The notes under the pieces were generated by a model, which was given only the letters and a program-made list of their open reading frames with translations, was not told the origin of the DNA and made no database searches. A stretch of 64,000 nt of DNA from Eulemur rufifrons (taxonomy: Eukaryota; Chordata; Mammalia; Primates; Lemuridae), in contig NC_091006.1 in the NCBI RefSeq assembly GCF_041146395.1, forward strand, positions 7,322,001-7,386,000, written 5' to 3'. The translations under genes and the position numbers were made by a program. Position 1 is the first letter of the stretch, and the number at the start of each line of letters is the position of its first letter. Of the stretch, positions 52,250 to 63,941 are shown one piece after another.

Positions 52250-52890
52250 CATTCGATTAACATGTATTTATTGAGCACCTACTATGTGGTGAGCACTGCT
52301 GTAGGTGATGGGGTTACAGCATTGGATAAACTCATACCGACTCTCCTCTCATGGATCATAGGAGGGGGGCAGAGAGAGGAAAAAACACGAAAACAAACGC
52401 ATTCATTGATTCACAAACATTCATGTTTTAAGCCCTTTCTGTGTGCCAGACACTATTCTAGGTACTGAAGATACGGCAGTGAAATTATAGATAAAAATTC
52501 CTTATGGGAGGCGATGGACAACAAACTGACAGAAATTACATAGTACTTTAAGAGCTATAAGGGCAAAGGAAAAGAAAGCAGCAGAGTGGGAGGAGTGTAA
52601 TGAAAGGGTATGTGGCTTTAGGGGGCAGTTGTCTCTGAAGAGGTGACGTTTGAGCAGAGACCTGATGAAATAAGAGAGGCTACAAAACTCCGGAGGAAGA
52701 GTGTTCCAGACAGAGGGAAGAGCCAGTGCAAAGGCCCTGAGGTACTGTTTGTGGGGCAGCAAGGCCAGTGGAGCTGGACTGGGAGCTGCTGGGGAGGAGG
52801 TCAGAGAAGTTACCAGGTCTTTTAGATTCCTCTGTGGACCTTTCAGTTTTTACTGCGAGTGGGATCAGAAGACCCTGAAAGATGAATAAA
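52250..52890 (-). repeat. L2 fossil, minus orientation
   Basis: 'atttattgagcacctactat', 'gaggtgacgtttgagcagag' and 'agtgcaaaggccctgaggta' are inverted L2. Confidence 0.75.
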
Positions 52891-53059
52891 TGAGAAAAAT
52901 AATGTCCACCTCTGTTCGGTGACTTGAGAAACAAAATACAACGGGATAGTAGGGAGGCCTAGGGAGAGGCGCCTGTAGCCGGAGTGCTCAGAGAGACCAG
53001 AAAACGCAGAAGGAGCCAGGAGTTGAAAGGCTGGGGGAAGGGAGAAAAAGAGAGAGGCT

Positions 53060-53420
53060 CGGGCCTCGGGGGAAATGAAACCAGAAGTGAAGCCACCGGG
53101 CTGGGCAGGCCTGGGGAGCAGCGTCCGCCAGCTGGGGAGGGAGGAGGGGGGTCGGGGGAGCGTCCCGCCCCCAGCCGGCCGCCCCGCCCAGCCCCTGGGG
53201 AGGGAGGAGGCGCCAGGCAGGCTCCGGGCCGCGGCCGCCTTGCGGGTGTCCCGCCGGCTGGCCAGCCCAGGGCCGAGGGTGGGCAGCGGGGAGGGACCGG
53301 CCTCCCCCGCCACGCCCAGCGAGGGCCGCGGGCCCATCCCCCACCGCAGGCCCGCGGGGGAGGGAAGCTTAGGGAACGTGGACTCTGCCCTGGGGACTCG
53401 GGTCCCTCCGCAGGGCCAGA
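53060..53420. promoter_or_regulatory. Orphan CpG-rich island between SERTAD1 and SERTAD3
   Basis: About 360 bases of dense CpG and GC boxes (for example ccgcggccgccttgcg near 53230) are far from any annotated coding exon. Open frames here are compositional. Confidence 0.45.
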
Positions 53421-53599
53421 CTTTCCACTTCTGTGGCCAGTTCTTTGGTGCGGTTAGGGAAGGATCTGGGCCTCTCTGAGACTCAGTTTGTTCATCTGGA
53501 AAGTGGGTGCTCTGCATACTGGCCTCACCGTGGTACTAACAAGCTACACGCTTCGATTCCCCCTCCCTTGGTTGTCTTTGGCGCAGTCGAAGCCAGCTC

Positions 53600-54180
53600 T
53601 AAGAAAAAGAGGAGTCCAGTCACATCCCTCCCCTGCTCAGCAACCTCCCGTGGCTTCCATCTCACTCAAGGTAAAGTCATAGTCCGCCCTGTAGGACACC
53701 CACGAGGCCCTACACATCTGGCCCCTCTCCTCTGTCACCTGATCTCCTGGTGTTCTCCCCCCTTGCACACTCCGTTCCTGCCACTCCCCTCCTCACTGTT
53801 CAGCAGTCACTCCACTTAAGCTCCGGCCTCGGGGCCTTTGCACTGGCTGCTTCCTCTGCCTGGATTGTTCCTCCAGGGAGCCACACGGCTCCCCCCTCAC
53901 CCCCCACCTCCTTCAGGTCTTTACCTGAACGCCACTTGGCCAGTGAGGCCTTCTCTGGCCATCCCACCTAAATAGCAACACCCCCTCCACTCTCCGGCTT
54001 TTTTCAGCACAGCATGTATCACCACCTGGCAGATTGTACATTTTAACTTCTTTTTCATGTTTATTTCAATCTTCCGCCACTGTTACACCTCCTGAGAGCA
54101 AAAATTGTCTATTTTACTCATGTGCCTACTAGAAGAGTGCCAGGCCCACAGCAGGCACTCGATAAATTGAGTATTGGAAA
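53600..54180 (+). repeat. L2 fossil, plus orientation
   Basis: 'ggggcctttgcactggctgc', 'ccagtgaggccttctctggc' and 'ggcactcgataaattgag' identify a nearly complete L2 3' end. Confidence 0.85.
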
Positions 54181-54369
54181 CCTCGGTGTGCATTTGGCTC
54201 TGTCTTACACACTTGCACACTTTCTGTGAGGCAGGTATTACTCCAGGTCTGCAGGGTGGGCTATGGTGGCGAGTTTGAGTGTTTGAGGAACAGCAGGGTA
54301 TGGTGCGGCTGGAGCACAGGAGTGAGGGTGTGAGTTCAGAGAGGTGGGAGGGAGGGTTGGCCATTGCAA

Positions 54370-54850
54370 AGTCTGGAGTTCATTTGTTCCAACAAATTTT
54401 TTGAGAGCCCATATGTGCCAAGCCTATTTCTAGGCACTGGGGGGGATGTCTCTGGGCAAAGACTGACACAGCCCCTCCCTCTCAGTTTCCAGTGGAGTAG
54501 GAGGCTAACCATAAATGGGTAATAAATAATTTGAGATTGGAAGGTGCTAGTTAGAAAGTCAAACAGGCTGTAGTGGGGTGGTGACCCACCTTGGACATGT
54601 TGAGCTAGGACGGGCAAGGAAGACATTTGGATTGGTGAAGCTATAGGGGAAGTGTCTATCAAGTGCAAAGGCCCTGTAGTGGGAAGGGACCAGGGGTCAA
54701 GGGAGACCAGCGTGATTGGAGTGAAGGAGAGAGTGGGAGATGAAAGTGGGAAAGTTGTCAGGAGTGAGAGTCATTCAGTCCTTGCTCCTGGTTATGAATC
54801 AGGAGGCCTCTGTAGAATTGAGGTTTTAGTCTGAGCGTGGCAAGAAGTCT
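54370..54850 (-). repeat. L2 fossil, minus orientation
   Basis: 'catatgtgccaagcctattt' and 'ctaggcactgggggg' with 'aagtgcaaaggccctgtagt' are inverted L2. Confidence 0.65.
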
Positions 54851-55389
54851 TCAGGAGGAAGACATGATTCACTTGGCATCCATATTGGGATGCAGACCTG
54901 GTGTGCTTTCTGGAGATCCCCCTGACCAACCCCTTCCTCTTTCTGGATTGGCACCTAACTGTTCAGGTTACCCCTCCACTTCCTGACTTAGATGCAATGA
55001 CCCCCTCAGGGTGAGAAACCTGGCTTTGATCCAGAAACCACAGGAAAATCCCCAACCTTTCTCCACCATGCACTAAACCCAGGTGTGGTTCCTCCTCCCA
55101 GCCCTTCCAGTAAAGTCCCTAATGCTGTGCAAGTTCACCTGCTGCATCTCTTTTGAGGTCTTTGTGAAGGCATAGCCAGTGCAGCACGCATCACATTGCA
55201 TCTTCTCTGCCCTCCCTCCCCATCTCCGCTCACCAGCCTGGGCTTGCACCTCCCAAATAAAGCACTAGCACCTAACTCTACTCTGGGCTTTGGTTCCTAG
55301 CCAACAGTCTCCTAAAAAAATCTTCTAGCACTAGGGGTCTTTGGGCATCTTCTTTCCCCTCTGGGCCTCAATAGCACATCCAATACAAA

Positions 55390-55625
55390 GAAAGACTGAA
55401 CAAGGCTTTGGAGGCCAACTGAGTTTGAGTCCTAGCTCCCTGGTCCTTGCTCTTCCTAGCTGTGTGACCCTGAACAAATGACTTGGCCTCTCTGAACTTC
55501 AGGTTCCTCCTATATAAAATGTGATAATAGTATGTACTTCTATATAATCATGAGGATTAAAGGACTTAATTCAAATAAAGTGGTTAGAACAGTGCTCTTA
55601 ACAAGCACTCAATAAACGTTATGTG
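55390..55625 (+). repeat. MIR fossil, plus orientation
   Basis: 'gagtttgagtcctagctccc', 'tagctgtgtgaccctgaac' and 'caagcactcaataaacg' identify a complete MIR beyond the SERTAD3 3' end. Confidence 0.85.
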
Positions 55626-55749
55626 CAATGATATACCTACCCTGACTTTGGCAATGAAGGGTGCAGGTCTCTAGGAAACTTAACAGGTCCCTCCCATTGA
55701 CTCAGTGAATCTTAGAAACTTAAGACAGCATCACTCCTTCCAAAATAGT

Positions 55750-55755
55750 TTTATT
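55750..55755 (-). terminator. SERTAD3: SERTAD3 polyadenylation signal (AATAAA)
   Basis: AATAAA on the minus strand lies 615 bases after the SERTAD3 stop, immediately after a T-rich run on the same strand. It defines a 3' UTR of about 630 bases. Confidence 0.65.
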
Positions 55756-56369
55756 AAAAAAAAAAAAAAAAAATTACAATAAAAAAAGCCACCACAAACC
55801 CTGCCTTTCTTTTAAATAATGTAGCATGGAGCAGTTTGGTTTCCACCCTATTGCACGTGGTCCGGCCTGGTTATGAATCAGGAGGCTGCTGGAACTGGGG
55901 TCCTGTGAAGAAGTGGGGTTCAGCCTGGGAGGAGGGGACCAGCCCCTCCCACTCCCTCAAGGTGCAAGAGGCAGAGCCTGGGTTTCCATAGCAACCTGGC
56001 AGAACATCCCTGTCATCCTTTGACAGGCCTAGCTTTCTTTATCTTCCCTGAGGCGCCAGTGGTCACAAGGGGAGTAAGAACTGGAGGGAAAGGCAGAAGA
56101 AATGTGTAAGTGGAAAATCAGACTCCCAGAAACAGAGTCTCATTAAGGCATTTGGAAGAGATAAATTAATTCAGGAAGACCCACCTTCACAGAAGGCTGG
56201 GGTAACCAGACACACACACACATGCAAGACAGTTTGTGGAACCCTGAAATGGGAGGAAAGGAGGCCAGTCACTGCTTAGAGCCCCCCCCAACACACAAAG
56301 TTGCATCCAGGGATCCAGCCTACCTAGGCTGACACGAGGAAGGATTTCCCCCCACCCCAAATCAAAATT

Positions 56370-56966
56370 TTAGGACCCAAGAATGATTTCCATGATGTGA
56401 TCTAGTTCATTCCACTCCCAGGAGCCTGGGGCACAGAAGAGGCTGTGAGGAGGCTCCGGCGGGACCAGTGCGGGCTCCTTTTCCACTGCAGATGTGTCAA
56501 TGTCCAGAAAGAAGTCATCCAGGCCAGAGTCCCCCAAGTACCGGGAGCTCAGAGCTTCTAAGAAGACTGGATCAGGCTGGGGTGGCAATTCATTCTGGAG
56601 GCCTGGGGGAGCCACTGGATTCTGAGGAGGCTCGGTCTCATCCATGGAGGTCTCCAGCTCCCTGAGAATAGAGCCAATGGTGGCCGACAGGGAGAAATCT
56701 TCCTCGCCCAGGAAGAGGGGCTCTGGGGGCAGGGCAGGGGCAGGAGCCAGGCGAAGTGCAGCCTGGAGCTGTTGGAGGGTGTTGTGGATGAGGACATGCC
56801 TTCGGAGGCTGGGTGCTCGTGGACCCAGGCTGCGCTGCACTTTGTCTAGGGAGATGCGGAGCAGGGCTTGCTGGTAGCTCTGAAGGCCTGCTGGACTCCA
56901 GTCCCTCTTCTCATCCTCCTCCTCCCCTTCCACATCTGAGTGCTTCCTCTTCAATCCTCCCACCAT
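56370..56966 (-). CDS. SERTAD3: SERTAD3 (RBT1, RPA-binding transactivator), single coding exon
   Basis: The frame MVGGLKRKHSDVEGEEEDEK to ELDHIMEIILGS is 198 codons (human 196). The start at 56966 is chosen because a CCACAG acceptor ends at 56973 and the human protein starts MVGGLKRKHSD; the extra upstream codons of the frame lie in intron. Seen: a KRKH basic patch plus acidic run, the SERTA domain at about residues 32-80 (LQSYQQALLRISLDKVQRSL, VLIHNTLQQLQAAL) and an acidic C-terminus. Known: a nuclear transcriptional co-activator that binds the RPA 32-kDa subunit and influences E2F activity; interferon-inducible in some reports. Same strand and architecture as its paralogue SERTAD1. Confidence 0.97.
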   Translation of the reverse strand: MVGGLKRKHSDVEGEEEDEKRDWSPAGLQSYQQALLRISLDKVQRSLGPRAPSLRRHVLIHNTLQQLQAALRLAPAPALPPEPLFLGEEDFSLSATIGSILRELETSMDETEPPQNPVAPPGLQNELPPQPDPVFLEALSSRYLGDSGLDDFFLDIDTSAVEKEPALVPPEPPHSLFCAPGSWEWNELDHIMEIILGS

Positions 56967-57374
56967 GATGCCCTGTGGAGAGAAGAAGGGCAAGTCTGAC
57001 ACAGTAGAGCTAGTTCAAACCCCCCTTTTTCAGGCCTGTATAGCTGTTGATTTTTAATTATCCGAACCTCCGTTTACTCATTTGTAAAATAAAGTTGTCT
57101 GAATCCTACAAGGCTAAAGAGGTGAGTAAATGTATGAGATTAAGAAAGCAAGATGTGGACTTAACATAGCTTGGTTTGCATCCCACTTACTTGCCTGTTA
57201 TGGCCTCAAAGAGTGAATTTACATCCTTGAGAATCAATTTCCTCATCTGCAAAGTAAAGAACCTAACTCAAGTTCCTCTGAGTCTTAAAACTGTTCTTCC
57301 ACAATATTCCTTTCTTCAAACATGTCACACACACAAGAGAGGTGTGGAGTACAGGGACCTGGACCGGAAGTAGG

Positions 57375-57575
57375 GAATCCCGGGTTTGAATTCTGCCTGT
57401 ACACTGTTCAGCTGTATGATCTTGGGAAGTGATGTGATATCACCTCTCCGGGCCTCAGTTTCCTCATCTGTAAAATGGGGGTTGTAAAAATACTTCTCAC
57501 TACATCCGTCAAGGACATCCCACGAGTAATATGCACAGAGCCCACCACACAGGAAGTGTTTAATGAACAAGAGTT
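57375..57575 (+). repeat. MIR fossil, plus orientation, in SERTAD3 intron 1
   Basis: 'gggtttgaattctgcctgta' and 'cctcagtttcctcatctgta' identify MIR. Confidence 0.8.
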
Positions 57576-58299
57576 AATCGCCATTTATTCACTAAATAGT
57601 TTTGAGTGCTTACTATACTCGAGCCACCTGGAACCCTGTTAGGGCACCACTTTTCGAGATTCATCTTTCACGGGTAGGATATTTCTGTCCATGCCCTCTT
57701 CCTTAACTGACTGGGAGCACTCCCAAGAGCAGGGAAGAGGCCTTCCCCATTCCCTCTGCCCGCGCTTTCAGTTTCGCCCAAAGCGTGCCCCATAGGAAAA
57801 CTCGCCAGAACTCTACTCACGCCAAGCCCCGCCCCCGCGGGTCTCTATTCAGCATCCAGGAACGCCCCAATTTGGCCCAGGGGCTTCTGGGAAATGTGGG
57901 CCAATAGCAGCCAGGTACACGAGTTGACGTCCAGCATGCACTACAATCCCCACAGGCCTCTGCTCGCCAACGGGACTAACAACCCACCCGCCCGCGAACC
58001 CTCCCTTAGGGCATGCGCATAGGGACTCGGGGTGGTGGGGGAAGGGAACCCGGACGTCCAGCTGCTGGGCGCCGGCCGAGCCCCGCCCTCCAGTGCCTCC
58101 GGCGCGTCGGAACTGAGCTGCACGCCCGGAATACCCCTCCCCCACCCCAGACCACAGCTCTAAAACTGCTTTCTCCCAGTCCTTCCGATCCCTGAAGGTC
58201 CGGGATTCTTCCCCCAAAGTACCCTCGGGTCCAGAGACTCAGGCTCCAACACATTGCTCAAAGACGACAAACGCTCGCCGATCCACTCCGTTCGGGAGA

Positions 58300-58700
58300 C
58301 TAGGTATCCCACTTTCAATACCTCTCCTCAAACTTTCTCCCATTCTTCTGACTTCCAAACGCCTCTGGACTTCACCTCCAAACTCCCCACCCGACCCCAA
58401 GATGCGAACACTGAACTCTTCCCAGGATCCACTCCCTGCCAATGCGTCTTAGAGTTCAAGATTCCTTGACCCTAGTTCTCTCACTTCTCCAAATGCTCAG
58501 GATCCCAGCCCCAAACCTCTCACACCTTTTCCAGAACACTACAGAACCCCTAATTCAACCCATCTGGAAGACCCAAGTAAGGTCTAATCTCCAGATTCCC
58601 TGTCCCAAAAGTTCCTTCCCTTGGTTTTCTCGCTTCTCCAAACACCCCGCGTCCCAGCTTCAAACTCCCACCACTTGAAAATCCTGCCCCAACAACCTGA
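58300..58700 (-). repeat. Degenerate C-rich repeat in SERTAD3 intron 1
   Basis: Two blocks near 58459 and 58592 share 'agattccytg', 'ctctcrcttctccaaa' and 'cccagcyycaaac' at about 133-base spacing; weaker copies flank them. No gene is visible. Confidence 0.4.
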
Positions 58701-58975
58701 CCTCCAATCGTGAATCTCCAACTAAGTCTCGAGTCCCCCCGGACCCTCCAAACCCTATCATCACCCTTAATCTGCGCCCCCAGTTCCCGCCCAGACCCCG
58801 CCCCCGCAAATCTCCGGGGCGCGCCTCGCCTTCCCTCTACCCCACCCAAGGTAGATCCCAAGCCAGGCGGCCACTCCTCACCTCAGCCGCCAGGTTCTCA
58901 ACAACCACCTCCCGAAACGCCTACAGCGTTGCGACCCACCAGGGCTGGGTTGGGGCCTCGCTCACCTCCGCGGGG

Positions 58976-59075
58976 GCCTCTACTTCTGGCCTCGGGCCCA
59001 CCCAGCTCGGCTCCGGAGCCGAGCTGCGAGCCGCGATTGGCTGGAGTCCTGCCCGCCGCAGGGCGCCGATTGGCT
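58976..59075 (-). promoter_or_regulatory. SERTAD3: SERTAD3 promoter and candidate noncoding exon 1
   Basis: On the minus strand two CCAAT boxes (59073-59069 and 59040-59036) precede a CpG-rich segment with a strong donor GCGGAG|GTGAGC at 58976. That would splice to the coding exon at 56972. A perfect 24-bp palindrome occupies 59003-59026. Confidence 0.6.
59003..59026. repeat. 24-bp perfect palindrome in the SERTAD3 promoter
   Basis: The 12-base half CAGCTCGGCTCC is followed directly by its exact reverse complement, centred between 59014 and 59015 on TCCGGA. There is no spacer. It lies between the CCAAT boxes and the presumed exon 1 donor, so it may fall in the 5' UTR. Confidence 0.9.
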
Positions 59076-59149
59076 GGGCGGAGCCACTCCGGTAGCCTGG
59101 AGACGCCCGATCCGCCCGCCCTTCCCTAGCGCCCCGGGCCATTTAAAGG

Positions 59150-59480
59150 ATTCCGACTTGTCAGGGGGCGGGGCCGCGTCTTAAGAGTGGAGAGTGACAG
59201 GTCTATCAAAACAGCTTCCTTCAACTCAGCCACAGTCCTCGCTTGGAGAGCGTCAGCGTTGCTCTCTGTGGTCCCTTTACACCCAGCCTGAAGCCCATGG
59301 CGGAGCAAGACCGGCAGATTTGCGCTTCTGCTCCCCACTTTCCGGGGGGGCGGGGCTGAGCAACTCGCGGAGGCCACGCCCCCGGGGATCCGAGGGCGGT
59401 GCTGTGAGCGCGTCCGGCTGACGCAGCGAAAGCCCAGCCAATAGTTTGGCGCGGCCTGTGTTCCCTGGGCGACTGCAGCC
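59150..59480 (+). promoter_or_regulatory. GC-rich island next to SERTAD3, plus-strand promoter elements
   Basis: CpG-rich sequence has GC boxes (gggggcggggcc near 59165, gggggcggggct near 59345), a forward CCAAT box at 59438-59442 and an E2F-type TTTGGCGC at 59445-59452. The layout is that of a CpG promoter firing away from SERTAD3, but no plus-strand coding exon follows. Confidence 0.4.
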
Positions 59481-59599
59481 CCGCCCCTCCTCTACTCCGG
59501 CCCTCCGGCTACCCACACCCGTTACCCCGCGGCCCCTTCTTAATCCTCAGGTCTTCTCAGCCCTGGCGTCCCTCCTGGGACCCACCCTTCCTCCTTTCT

Positions 59600-59880
59600 C
59601 AGGATGGCTCCTCCGCTGCTGGGAAATAGTTCATGATTCCCCACCGCCCTGGAGACAAAGTTCAAACTCCTTCCTTTGCCACAAAGCCCTTCACCGTCTG
59701 CCCTGAGGCACTCTCTTTGCTCCCTGCTACCTTGCCGCACCAATTCACTTTCCGTTTTTCTAAAACGGCTTCAAGCGCCCACCACCACCACGAAAAGAGG
59801 GATTTTTGTCTGTTTTCTCCTCTGTCTTGCTCCAGTGCCTACAACAATGCCAGGCACATAGCAAGTGCTCAAAAATGAGA
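59600..59880 (+). repeat. L2 fossil, plus orientation
   Basis: 'gacaaagttcaaactccttc' and 'caggcacatagcaagtgctc' identify L2. Confidence 0.75.
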
Positions 59881-60004
59881 ATGATCTCAGCTTTGCTACC
59901 TGAGCTGGAAAAAAAAAAAAGAGAAAGAGAATGAAAGGCTTCTGGATCTTTAAGCTTGTTTCCTCTTCCTAAAAATATACCTTCAGTTCCCAGGCTGCCT
60001 CTGT

Positions 60005-60260
60005 TCAGAACTCATCTCAAAGGTGTTCTCTGCTATGCCCTCCCTGACAGTCCAGGTTAGGTTAGGACCCATTCCGGGCTCCCATGGCCTCCTGTGCTTC
60101 CCCCATCCCAGTCCTGGGCTGTCACTGTCACTGGACTGTGGGCTCCCAGAGGACGAGTACCAAGATTGTATCTGTCACCCGCCGCTTGGTCCTCAGCGTT
60201 ACCCAGCACTGGGCTGGGCACTGAGCAGGTGCCCAGTCAAAGTTTGTTAAATGCTCAGCA
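60005..60260 (+). repeat. L2 fossil, plus orientation
   Basis: 'ggactgtgggctcccagagg' and 'cagcactgggctgggcactg' identify an L2 3' end. Confidence 0.7.
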
Positions 60261-61119
60261 AGTAGTGTCCAAGAAAGACAAATTGAGCGGGCTGAAATAA
60301 AACACTGCTAATGTCCTCCGAAAGCCTGCACCGGTCATGCCCCACCCCCACAAGGGGTTTTCTCCAGGGGAGAGAGAGGAAGGCAGTTTTCTCCAGGCGA
60401 CCTCAGGGAAGGGAGGTTTAAGGCTCCTCAGGCCAGTTCTTGCCGGTTCCAGTTTGTCTACCAAGTCGTCCTGCAGTTTGCAGTGTTGGACTGGAAAGGA
60501 TTTCTCAGAGGATACAAGTGGGCAGGAGGATAGGTGGATGGGTGGAGAGGGTTGGAGGTAGGGAGAGGAGAGTGGCTCACCCAGGCTTGGGGAAAGTGTC
60601 CCTGGGAACAAAGGAAGGAGACAGTAGATTCCAAAGAGGGACATGATTACGAAGGGGCAATGCTTCCCCTCCCCCCTCCCAAAACTGCTCCTCCTCCAGG
60701 ATCCTCAGGAAGCCCCTACTGTCACTCTGTCCCAGGTTACAGCCCATAGCCCTGCTCTTCTCCCTGGATGCCTCCCTCTCCTCCCACAGGGACTGTCCAC
60801 TTAGGCTCCTGAGCACTGCTGCCACCCACTCTCTCCTCCCCTCCTCAAAGCCCCTGCCTTGGTCCACCTCCCCTGGCTCTCAGCCCCCACTCTTGTGCCC
60901 CACGTTCACACAGTAGGCAAGGGAAGCTTTACAAAACACGCCCCTGACTTTTTGTCCCCCACCCCACCCCCACCTACTCCACTCCTTGCATAAAACCTCA
61001 GAATAAAGCTCAAAGGTTTTACAACACAATTTGGCTTTCATGGACCAGCCGCTTAGTTCTAACCATCCTCGTCACGGAGTAGAAGTATTATTAGCTGTAG
61101 GGGACAGATTTTAGTTCTT

Positions 61120-61415
61120 CATCGCTCCTGGCCTTCGCTCATGTCGTTCCTTCTGCTGGGAATACTGTCATGCCCTAGAACCTTCTCTTGGCCTATTCCT
61201 ACCAAACCAGGTTTCAGGTCGGACGTCCCCTCTGCCACACAGCTCTTTTTGCTCCTCAAGCTGGGGCAGATTTCCCACTGGACTGTGAGGTCCATGAAAG
61301 CAGGGCTTATGGCTACTTGGCCACCACTGGGTCCCCACAGTCACCACCGGGTCCTTAGCACAGGGCTGGACACAGAGGAAGGACTCAATAAACTTACTGA
61401 ACAAATAAATGATTG
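61120..61415 (+). repeat. L2 fossil, plus orientation
   Basis: 'gactgtgaggtccatgaaag' and 'aggaaggactcaataaactt' identify an L2 3' end just beyond the BLVRB 3' end. Confidence 0.8.
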
Positions 61416-61537
61416 AATACCCAGAAAATGTGACGCAGAAGGAGGCAGAGGGAGACACCGAAATACTCAGACGAAGGCAGAGAGAGGAAGAGGCAGAGTC
61501 AGGTCTTCTAGAACAATTTGAAGCTCTTGGCTCAAAC

Positions 61538-61543
61538 TTTATT
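61538..61543 (-). terminator. BLVRB: BLVRB polyadenylation signal (AATAAA)
   Basis: AATAAA on the minus strand is only 59 bases beyond the stop codon, giving a very short 3' UTR. Confidence 0.85.
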
Positions 61544-61601
61544 GCTCCCTTCCTCTGTTCCTCATTTTCCACAGGCCATCCTCCTAGATGGGGCCAGAGT
61601 C

Positions 61602-61919
<318 letters not shown>

Positions 61920-62109
61920 TCATTCAGTCAGCAAAGCCTCATTGATTACCTGACGGACACCCAGCAAAGAACAATAAAGACAAGAATCCCTGCCCTGAGG
62001 ATACAGACATTCACTAAGAAAAGACAACTAATATAAGAAAGCAAAACAGACAATATGTTAGATGGGGAGAAATAAAGCAGAGGACAGGTAGGACCTATTA
62101 TTATTATCA

Positions 62110-62744
<635 letters not shown>

Positions 62745-62845
62745 TAGACCCATTATTAATCCTATTTTACAAATGGGCAAACTGAGTCTTGGAGAGAGGA
62801 AGTCATATCCCAGGGTTCCAAAGGGTCACTTCCCTCTGGCAAAGG
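62745..62845 (-). repeat. MIR fossil, minus orientation
   Basis: 'cctattttacaaatgggcaa' and 'actgagtcttggagagagg' are inverted MIR in the BLVRB intron. Confidence 0.7.
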
Positions 62846-63269
62846 CTAGATTTGGGCCCCTCCCTCTGGATGCTTTCCTCTCTCTGGACCCCTGTGGGGA
62901 GACTGAGTAACCTGTCAAGTGTGGGACTGCATTTTATAGGCGGTGGAAGAGCAGTCATATTTTTCTGATCTTGTGAACAAGGAGTTGGTGTGTCCTGATG
63001 CCAGGGGTACAGCTAGGTCTTACTGGGTGGGGATAGTGGGCAGGCATAACCTGGCTGTTGAGAGGGCATTTAGTGGCTGCACTATGATGATTAAAAATAA
63101 TATCTTTACACGGATAGCTTTTGTAATGAAAAAAATAAAAATAATATCTGACAGTAACCAATTAAACTTAGGGATCAAATGTAGTATCACCCGTGCAGGG
63201 ACATGGCTGCAATTATGCGAGATAAGCAACACACCCATGTGGCATTCCTGCCCGAAATGTTTAATCTGA

Positions 63270-63480
63270 ATCTGTGAGAAAACAACTAGAAAAATCCAGA
63301 ATGTGGGACATTTAAAAAGTCACCTGACCTGGTTAATGTTATGAGAACTTAAAAAAAAAAAAAAAAGGCATGGGAGATTGTTCCCAATTAAAGGTGACAT
63401 GGCAGCTATTAAATAAATGTGCCTGACCCTTAGTTGGATGCTGATTGGGTGTGGGGGTGGGAGGGCAGGTTGAAAGCATA
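63270..63480 (+). repeat. Old L1-like fragment
   Basis: 'aatccagaatgtgggacatt' and 'acctgacctggttaatgtta' resemble the same old L1-like 3' sequence seen at 50.4 kb. Confidence 0.5.
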
Positions 63481-63507
63481 TTTTAAAAATCTGATCAAGA
63501 ATCTAAA

Positions 63508-63846
63508 GGCCGGGCGCGGTGGCTCACGCCTGTAATCCTAGCACTCTGGGAGGCCGAGGCGGGTGGATTGCTCAAGGTCAGGAGTTCGAGACCAGCCTGA
63601 GCGAGACCCCGTCTCTACTAAAAATAGAAAGACATTATATGGACAACTAAAAATCTATATAGAAAAAATTAGCCGGGCATAGTGGCGCATGCCTGTAGTC
63701 CCAGCTACTTGGGAGGCTGAGGCAGTAGGATCGCTTAAGCCCAGGAGTCTGAGGTTGCTGTGAGCTAAGCTGACGCCACGGCACTCACTCTAGCCTGGGC
63801 AACAAAGTGAGACTCTGTCTCAACAAAAAAAAAAAAAAAAAAAAAA
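63508..63846 (+). repeat. Alu (lemur-type), plus orientation
   Basis: A young-looking dimer with a long A tail. AAGAATCTA precedes it near 63498 and follows it near 63846. Confidence 0.93.
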
Positions 63847-63941
63847 GAATCTAGAATTTTTTTTAAAAAGATTTTTTTGACAATTAAATACATGACTTTA
63901 TGCCCAGCCACCAACCGACTTCACAACTGCAAGAGAGACCC

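Larger units (their letters stand above)
59490..61530. other. SERTAD3-BLVRB spacer, no coding gene seen
   Basis: Three L2 3'-end fossils and unique sequence are present. Frames here are short and have no recognisable similarity. Confidence 0.6.

Noticed and set aside
52984..53517. Open frames of 118-224 codons on both strands at the CpG-rich island
   Set aside because: All frames are open because of GC composition; they are Pro/Gly/Arg-rich and match nothing I recognise.
56967..57002. Twelve-residue N-terminal extension of SERTAD3 (MSDLPFFSPQGI)
   Set aside because: It crosses the splice acceptor ending at 56973, so it lies mostly in intron; the family start is MVGGLKRKH.
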